DNA from: JAXHUH01 sp034211175
GTDB taxonomy: Bacteria; Actinomycetota; Acidimicrobiia; Acidimicrobiales; CAIXPF01
Direction: 5' to 3'
Assembly (NCBI GenBank): GCA_034211175.1
Contig: JAXHUH010000033.1
Location: 1-6,364 of the forward strand
DNA length: 6,364 nucleotides
This document shows positions 1 to 4,846 of the stretch, in pieces. The stretch's first letter is position 1, and every line of letters starts with the position of its first letter. A program made the position numbers and the translations under genes. The notes beneath the pieces are model-generated. The model made no database searches and was not told where the DNA came from. It was given only the letters and a program-made list of their open reading frames with translations.

Positions 1-1
1 A

Positions 2-3000
2 CCGCACGCCCCGGGAACCGGGCTGGCGACGCGCGCCGTCGACGGGACCGACCCGGACGGGCCGGAGGACGAACCGGCGGCGACCGGGCGGATCACGCTG
101 CCCGCGGTGCTGACCCCGGGACGCGTCCTCCTGCTCGTCGCGCTGCTGATCGTGCTGCTCTACCACGGCAACCTGATCCTGGCCGGCAGCTACCAGCGCA
201 CCTACGACGCGTTCGTCCACATCTTCCTCGGCGACCACTACCGGCGCTGGTGGTGGTCGAGCTGGGACCACCGCTGGTACACGGGCTTCCCCGTCATCAG
301 CTATCCGCCGGCGACCCACCAGTCGATCGCGCTGCTCTCCCGCCTCGTCGGCCTGCAGGGCGCCTTCGCCCTCGTCCAGCTGTTCGCGCTGTTCAACCTG
401 ACCGTGGGTGTCTACCGCTGGGCCCGCATCTGGGTCGACGAGCGCTCCGCGGGCTGGGCCGCCATCCTGCTCGCCACCTCGTCGGCGATCGCCGAGACGG
501 TCCACGTGTTCGGCCAGCTCCCGACCACGTTCTCGCTCGCCTTCCTCCTCCAGGCGCTCCCGTTCGTCCACCGCTGGACCCGCGACGGCGGCCTGCGCTA
601 CCTCGTCCTCGGCGTCGCCGCCACCGCGGCGTGCACCGGCGGCCACCACGTGACCACGCTGTTCGGGTCGGTGTTCTTCGTCGCGCCCGTGATGCTCGCC
701 GCGCTCGTCGAGAACCTGCGGACCCCGCTGGCCGACGAACCGGCCGCGTACTGCGACACCGTCGACCGCCGGAACCTGTGGCCGCTCGTCGCCCGGCGGC
801 TGCGGCGGGTCGTGCCGACCATCCTGCGGGGCGCGGTCTACGGCGTCCTGCTGATCGCCGCCCTGCTCATCGTCGTCCTGCCGTACTGGATCTGGTCGGC
901 CACCGACCCGATCACCCAGGTGTCGATCCCCCACGCCAGCCGGGACAGCTTCATCGAGAACACCGCGGCCGGGCTCGTCTTCTGGGTCGTGCCGTGGGGC
1001 GTCACGCTCGTCGCACTGCCCTACGCCCTGATCCGGGGCACGGCGTCGAAGGCGTGGCCGCTGACCGCGTGCCTGGCGGCGCTGACGTTCTTCGGCACCG
1101 GCGGCACGACCCCGTTCCCCCGGATGCTGCTCGGCGGGGCGTTCGACATCCTGACCCTCGACCGGTTCACGTTCTGGGCCACGATCTCGATCCTCCCGCT
1201 GGCCGGTCAGTTCGTGAACAGCCTCTACCTCGGCAGCGTCGGCCGGAAGCTCGACGCCGAGCTCGGCCGGGTCGTCTCCGCGCTCGTCCGGGTGCTCCTC
1301 GCCCTCGCCTACCTCGGCTTCACGGTCTTCTCCGCCAACCTCACCCACTACCGCCCGTTCCAGCCCGCGACGATCGACATCGACCCGATCGTGGCGTTCA
1401 TCGACAAGGACGAGCACGACCGCTGGCGCTACCTGACCCTCGGGTTCGGCGACCAGATGGCGTGGCTCGGCGCCAACACCACCGCGGCGACCGTCGACGG
1501 CAACTACCACTCGGCGAGACGGCTGCCCGAGCTGACGTCACGACCGATCGAGCGCCTGGAGGGCGCCAAGTTCTCCGGCGTGCCCGGCCTCGGCAGCCTG
1601 CAGCAGTTCCTGACTGCGCCCTCCCGCTACAGCCTCAAGTACGTCTTCTCGAACGACCGGTTCTACGACCCGCTCCTCCACTTCAGCGGCTGGCACGAGC
1701 TCGGCCTGCTCGAGAACGGGATCGCCGTGTGGGAGCGGGCCGACGTCCCACCCCTGCCCACCGAGCCCTACGAGCGCCAGATCCCGGCGTGGCAGCGCCT
1801 CCTGTGGGGGACGGTGCCGCTCGGCTCGGGCGCCGCCGCGCTCGTCGGCCTCGTGTGGTTCGCGCTCGGCACGCCCCTTCCCCGGGCCGTCGGCGCGACG
1901 AACCGGTGGGTGCGACGCCTCTACGAACGCACGCCCCTCGCCCGGCGGGCCCGACGGCTCGAGCAACGGCTCGCCCGCGACGCCGCCCGGGTCGGCGGCC
2001 GGGACACACCCCGCGACTGGAAGGACTGGATCCCCCTCCTCTCCCGCTACGACGCGTGGACCCGGCGGGAGGTGCCGCGGCGACGCAAGGCGATCCAGGC
2101 GGGGCTCGTCCTCGTGGCGCTGCTCGCCGCGCTCGCGGCCACGCTGCGACCCGAGCCCCCGGCGGGGCCGACCGAGGTGGTCACCTCGTACTACGACCAC
2201 CTCGACTTCCGGCGCTTCGACGACGCCCTCGACCTGCTCGACCCCCGCACCCGGCCCGACCCCGCCGAGTTCCGCAGCCAGCTGACGGTTGACGGCGGGC
2301 TCGTGGCGTCGTTCGCCAAGCTCGACTCGGTCCGCCCCACGATCGTCTCCCGCTCGGAGGGGCACGCGGTCGTGCGGGTCGACCTCGAGTACCTGACCTC
2401 GATCGAGCGGTACTCGACCCGGACCGAGGTCGAGGTCCGTGAGCTCGACGGGCGCTGGTACCTGGAGCCACCGCCGGCGGACGTCACCGAGCCCCCCGAG
2501 CGGTTCACGAGCCGCCCGGCCATCGAGTTCCTCGCGGAGAGCGGCGGCACCACCGGGGAGGACTCGCTCGCCGACAACTCGCCGGACCGCCCCCAGGTCA
2601 CGTTCGAGTCGGTCCGCTCGCTGCACGTCGAGGGCAACTGGGTCGTCGTCGGCGAGGTCACCAACGTCGACGTCGACCCGGCCGACGTCACCGTCAACGC
2701 CCAGCTGCGAGACCCCGACGGCGAGCTGCTCGCCACCTACGACGCCGCCCAGGTGATGGTGCACAAGCTGCTCCCGGGCGAATCGACCCCGTTCCGCCTC
2801 GTGTTCGAGAGCCTCGCCGGCACCGGCGCCGGGGGCGACGCCGATGCCGACACCCCCCGGGACGACAACGCCGCGGACGCAACCGCCGCCGCCACCACCA
2901 CCACCATGACAACGACGACGGCGGGGCCGGGGGCGACCGCCGACAAGGGCCCGGTCGAGTTCGACCCGTACGCCATCACGCCGCTGTGGCTGCCCGACGG

Positions 3001-3451
3001 CGCGGTCGTCGCGTCGGTCGACGTCTACGCCCGGGCCGTGCTCACCCCGCTGGGCACCGAACGGGGCCTCCAGGTCGTGGACCTGCGCCGGGAGACCGAC
3101 GCGTCCGGGGCCGGGTACCTGGTCGGCACGCTCCGCAACGACGGCACCCGCGAGGCGGCGGTCCCCCACCTGCTCGTCGCCTACCGGGACGACGCGGGCG
3201 ACGTCGCGTGGGTGGAGGACGCGTACCTGCCCTCGAGCATCCGGCCCCAGCGCTCGGCGGAGTTCCGCGTGCCGCTGGCCGACGCGGACGCGCTCGAACC
3301 GACCGGCCTGGCGACGACCGCGTACGCCGACGACGCCGGCGTGGACCGCTCCCGGCTCGGGCTCGTCCCCCCGATGATCCAGCTCGGCCCGGGCGCCGAC
3401 TTCGCGTCGGTCGACGTGGTGCCCTCCGCCTACTACCGGGCCGGCGGCTGA
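2..3451 (+). CDS. Large GT-C-like multi-pass membrane protein (PF10131 / '6-pyruvoyl-tetrahydropterin synthase-related' type) with exported NTF2-like and FxLYD-like tail; 5' end outside window
   Basis: Residues are numbered from the first in-window start, GTG 107 (1114 aa). The frame stays open to the left edge with strong GC3 bias (about 35 of 37 codons) and encodes an acidic, Pro-rich leader, so the true start is probably upstream. Residues 6-410 hold about eleven membrane segments. The first outside loop has Asp34 and His38, a Trp-rich stretch (48-57) and the GFPVISYPP motif (60-68); GGHH (178-181) and LDRFTFWA (351-358) also fit the PF10131 GT-C-like family. That family's name is misleading: this is not a pterin enzyme. 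An outside domain (411-565), a membrane segment (566-590), an Arg-rich inside loop (591-662) and another membrane segment (663-680) follow. The exported tail holds an NTF2-like domain (689-787) and two FxLYD-like sandwiches (832-900, 987-1058) joined by a Thr-rich linker. The topology obeys the positive-inside rule. A role in envelope glycan assembly is inferred; no substrate can be named. Confidence 0.5.
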   Translation, partial: PHAPGTGLATRAVDGTDPDGPEDEPAATGRITLPAVLTPGRVLLLVALLIVLLYHGNLILAGSYQRTYDAFVHIFLGDHYRRWWWSSWDHRWYTGFPVISYPPATHQSIALLSRLVGLQGAFALVQLFALFNLTVGVYRWARIWVDERSAGWAAILLATSSAIAETVHVFGQLPTTFSLAFLLQALPFVHRWTRDGGLRYLVLGVAATAACTGGHHVTTLFGSVFFVAPVMLAALVENLRTPLADEPAAYCDTVDRRNLWPLVARRLRRVVPTILRGAVYGVLLIAALLIVVLPYWIWSATDPITQVSIPHASRDSFIENTAAGLVFWVVPWGVTLVALPYALIRGTASKAWPLTACLAALTFFGTGGTTPFPRMLLGGAFDILTLDRFTFWATISILPLAGQFVNSLYLGSVGRKLDAELGRVVSALVRVLLALAYLGFTVFSANLTHYRPFQPATIDIDPIVAFIDKDEHDRWRYLTLGFGDQMAWLGANTTAATVDGNYHSARRLPELTSRPIERLEGAKFSGVPGLGSLQQFLTAPSRYSLKYVFSNDRFYDPLLHFSGWHELGLLENGIAVWERADVPPLPTEPYERQIPAWQRLLWGTVPLGSGAAALVGLVWFALGTPLPRAVGATNRWVRRLYERTPLARRARRLEQRLARDAARVGGRDTPRDWKDWIPLLSRYDAWTRREVPRRRKAIQAGLVLVALLAALAATLRPEPPAGPTEVVTSYYDHLDFRRFDDALDLLDPRTRPDPAEFRSQLTVDGGLVASFAKLDSVRPTIVSRSEGHAVVRVDLEYLTSIERYSTRTEVEVRELDGRWYLEPPPADVTEPPERFTSRPAIEFLAESGGTTGEDSLADNSPDRPQVTFESVRSLHVEGNWVVVGEVTNVDVDPADVTVNAQLRDPDGELLATYDAAQVMVHKLLPGESTPFRLVFESLAGTGAGGDADADTPRDDNAADATAAATTTTMTTTTAGPGATADKGPVEFDPYAITPLWLPDGAVVASVDVYARAVLTPLGTERGLQVVDLRRETDASGAGYLVGTLRNDGTREAAVPHLLVAYRDDAGDVAWVEDAYLPSSIRPQRSAEFRVPLADADALEPTGLATTAYADDAGVDRSRLGLVPPMIQLGPGADFASVDVVPSAYYRAGG
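2171..2467 (+). other. NTF2-like domain within the large membrane protein
   Basis: Residues 689-787 begin right after the last membrane segment. Amphipathic helices containing VVTSYYDHLDFRRFDDAL come first. Alternating strands follow and end in EVRELDGRWYLEP, the usual closing strand pair of NTF2/SnoaL-like folds in actinobacterial exported proteins. There are no obvious catalytic residues, so a binding or structural role is more likely. The family call comes from pattern recognition only. Confidence 0.5.
2600..2806 (+). other. First FxLYD-like beta-sandwich domain
   Basis: Residues 832-900 alternate hydrophobic and polar positions, with the segment NWVVVGEVTNVDVDPADVTV, then a DPDGELL turn and a LLPGESTPF turn. 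This 'gain in new versus old trait' strand layout is typical of FxLYD-type domains in secreted or lipid-anchored bacterial proteins. It is followed by a low-complexity linker and a second, diverged copy at 987-1058. Confidence 0.5.
2894..2920 (+). repeat. Thr-codon microsatellite encoding a Thr-rich linker
   Basis: Four ACC codons, then ATG, ACA and three ACG codons encode TTTTMTTTT (residues 930-938), inside an Asp/Ala/Gly/Thr linker of roughly 905-948. The linker separates the two FxLYD-like domains. The repeat unit is three bases, so copy-number slippage would keep the frame. It is a possible site for Thr O-glycosylation (inference). Confidence 0.5.
3065..3280 (+). other. Second FxLYD-like beta-sandwich domain
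   Basis: Residues 987-1058 contain GYLVGTLRNDGTREAAVPHL, a DDAGDV turn, and SSIRPQRSAEFRVPL. This repeats the order of strands and turns of the domain at 832-900 (GEVTN..., DPDGEL, LLPGESTPFRL), which suggests an internal duplication with strong divergence. It lies near the C-terminus of the exported tail. No catalytic motif is seen. Confidence 0.5.
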
Positions 3452-3457
3452 ACGATG
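3449..3457 (+). promoter_or_regulatory. Same-frame stop/start junction TGA-ACG-ATG between genes 1 and 2
   Basis: The stop of the membrane protein (3449-3451) is followed by one codon and the ATG of the next gene (3455), all in one reading frame. No strong Shine-Dalgarno sequence precedes the ATG; only a GGCGG-like stretch is near. Termination-reinitiation coupling is the likely means of translating gene 2. There is no room for a promoter or terminator. Confidence 0.5.
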
Positions 3458-4846
3458 AGCCCGTTCGACCAGCGCCATCTCGTCGCCACGGCCGTGCTGC
3501 TGGCGGTGCTCGTCATCGCCGCGGCCGCCACCGTGTCGGTCGAGCGGGTCGGCGAACGCGCCGCCGTCGAGCCCGACGTCGACCACACGACCGACACGAC
3601 CGACACGACCGACACGACCGCCGCGACCGCGATCCCGGGCCCGACCGCCCCCGGCCCGCCGGACAGCCCGGCCGGTCCCGACCTCGCACGCACGGACCGG
3701 CGGGCGGGCCTCGACGTCGTCGCGCCGTCCGCGATCGACGCCGGACGTCGGGTCACGGTGGAGGTCCACGGGCCGGTGCCGGGCGAGGAGGTGCGCCTCG
3801 TCGTCGTCGGCTCCCTCGGGACGTCGACGTTCAGCGCCGTCGCGCCGGACGACGCCGCCCTGGCCTTCTCGTTGGCGCCCGCGCTGACCCGCGCCGCCGG
3901 TGAGATGCTGCTCGTCGCCCGCACCGACGCCGCCGTCGCCGCCACGACCGTGGCGATCCGTCCGGGCCCGGTCGCCGACCCCGTCGAGGCGATGGTCGGT
4001 CCCCGCTCGATCGTCGCCGCCGGAGGGGAACCGACGATGGTCGTGGCGATCCCGACCGACGCGCTCGGCAACGCCACCGGCGACGCGACGCCGGTGGACC
4101 TCGTCGTGCGACGCCCCGGCGGCGAGGTGGCCCGGGACCGGCTGGTGGTCGAGGCCCTCGTCGCCTGGGAGCTCGTCGTGGCCGGCACCACCGCGGGGCG
4201 CACGGAGCTGCGCGTCGGCGCCGCCGGGGCCACCGGCCCGGTCGCCGCGATCGCCGAGGTCGCCGGCCGCCCCGAGCCGTTCGCGGTGACGGCACGCGGT
4301 CGGATCCCGGCCGCCGACGGCCACCGGTTGGTCGACCTGCGCACGTCCGTGCTGGCCGACGGCTTCGGCAACGTCGTGCCCGACGGCACGCTCGTGGTCC
4401 TCGACGGGACCGGGCCCGGGGGACGTACCCGGGCGCAGGCCACCACGCTCGGCGGGGTCGCCCGGTTCACGATCCGGGCACCGTCGACCCCCGGCGCCGT
4501 CGAGCTCGTCGCCTACTGCCAGGGCACCCGGTCGGCGGAGCCGCTCGTCGTCGAGTTCGACGCGCTCACCGCGGGGTTCCCGCTCGACGCCTCCCGGCGC
4601 GGCGACACGGTCACGGTGTCCGTCGGCCCGGTCCGCGACGACATCGGCGCCTACGTCGCCGACGGCACCGAGGTCGCCATCACGCTGGTCCCGTCCGCCG
4701 GCGACGCCGTCGAGCGGTCCGTCGCCCTGGAGGGCGGCGCGGCGACCGTCGGGGTGACGCTCGACCTCCCCTCCGGGACGGCGGCCGGCCCGGTGACGGT
4801 GATCGCCGAGGTGCTCGGCCTGCGGTCCGAGCAGGTCCTGCCGTGA
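3455..4846 (+). CDS. Membrane-anchored surface protein with Thr/Asp stalk and about four Ig-like (Big_1-like) domains
   Basis: This 463-aa protein has a short basic N-terminus and one hydrophobic segment (about 9-28) with no lipobox cysteine or clear signal peptidase site, so it reads as a signal anchor with the rest outside. A Thr/Asp/Pro/Ala linker (about 40-82) includes TDTTDTTDTT. About four beta-sandwich units follow: 83-170, 171-280, 281-370 and 371-463. The last three share a diverged D-x-G-x-x-V-x-DGT-x-V element (202-216 DALGN..., 301-314 DGFGNVVPDGT, 394-408 DDIGAYVADGT), which resembles bacterial Ig-like group 1 domains of invasin/intimin type. There is one cysteine (354), so no disulfide within the chain. 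It is three bases downstream of gene 1 and overlaps gene 3 by four, so co-expression is very likely. A rod or spacer in a surface complex is inferred; no enzymatic motif is seen. The ATG is the first start after the upstream stop in this frame. Confidence 0.5.
   Translation: MSPFDQRHLVATAVLLAVLVIAAAATVSVERVGERAAVEPDVDHTTDTTDTTDTTAATAIPGPTAPGPPDSPAGPDLARTDRRAGLDVVAPSAIDAGRRVTVEVHGPVPGEEVRLVVVGSLGTSTFSAVAPDDAALAFSLAPALTRAAGEMLLVARTDAAVAATTVAIRPGPVADPVEAMVGPRSIVAAGGEPTMVVAIPTDALGNATGDATPVDLVVRRPGGEVARDRLVVEALVAWELVVAGTTAGRTELRVGAAGATGPVAAIAEVAGRPEPFAVTARGRIPAADGHRLVDLRTSVLADGFGNVVPDGTLVVLDGTGPGGRTRAQATTLGGVARFTIRAPSTPGAVELVAYCQGTRSAEPLVVEFDALTAGFPLDASRRGDTVTVSVGPVRDDIGAYVADGTEVAITLVPSAGDAVERSVALEGGAATVGVTLDLPSGTAAGPVTVIAEVLGLRSEQVLP
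3590..3620 (+). repeat. 9-bp tandem repeat (ACCGACACG) x3 plus partial unit
   Basis: Three exact copies of ACCGACACG (3590-3598, 3599-3607, 3608-3616) are followed by ACCG. A degraded copy (ACCACACG) precedes them. In frame the repeat encodes TDT three times, in the stalk just outside the membrane anchor. Because the unit is a multiple of three, changes in copy number would lengthen or shorten the stalk without a frameshift. Confidence 0.5.
4830..4846 (+). promoter_or_regulatory. Start region of gene 3: weak Shine-Dalgarno and GTGA overlap
   Basis: AGCAGG (4830-4835) lies seven bases before the GTG at 4843. That start shares four bases (GTGA) with the TGA stop of gene 2 (4844-4846). This arrangement is classic translational coupling. 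The next in-frame start, GTG 4873, would remove the Lys/Arg residues ahead of the membrane segment, so 4843 is preferred. Confidence 0.5.

Noticed and set aside
250..2292. 680-codon plus-strand frame inside gene 1
   Set aside because: It is the +1 shadow of gene 1 and is extremely Arg/Pro-rich. The gene 1 frame shows membrane segments and family motifs instead.
107..3451. Reading gene 1 as a pterin biosynthesis enzyme from the common family name
   Set aside because: The protein is a multi-pass membrane protein with GT-C-like loop features and none of the zinc-binding His pattern of soluble 6-pyruvoyl-tetrahydropterin synthase.
3582..3620. Short direct repeats as a CRISPR array or operator
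   Set aside because: The units are contiguous 9-mers with no spacers, lie in frame inside a coding region and encode a Thr/Asp stalk.
2986..3903. 305-codon plus-strand frame bridging the gene 1/gene 2 junction
   Set aside because: It is Arg/Gly/Pro-rich shadow translation with no domain. Both overlapped genes have coherent products and spacing.
1538..4324. 928-codon open frame on the minus strand across genes 1 and 2
   Set aside because: It is antisense to two well-supported genes. Its product is a monotonous Arg/Gly/Val/Asp/Glu mixture without domains, and it crosses a gene junction. Such long shadows are expected opposite GC3-biased genes.
3433..4470. 345-codon minus-strand frame rich in Thr, Ser and Ala
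   Set aside because: It superficially resembles a secreted Ser/Thr-rich protein, but it is the mirror of gene 2's Val/Gly/Asp-rich codons and lacks a signal peptide or domain.
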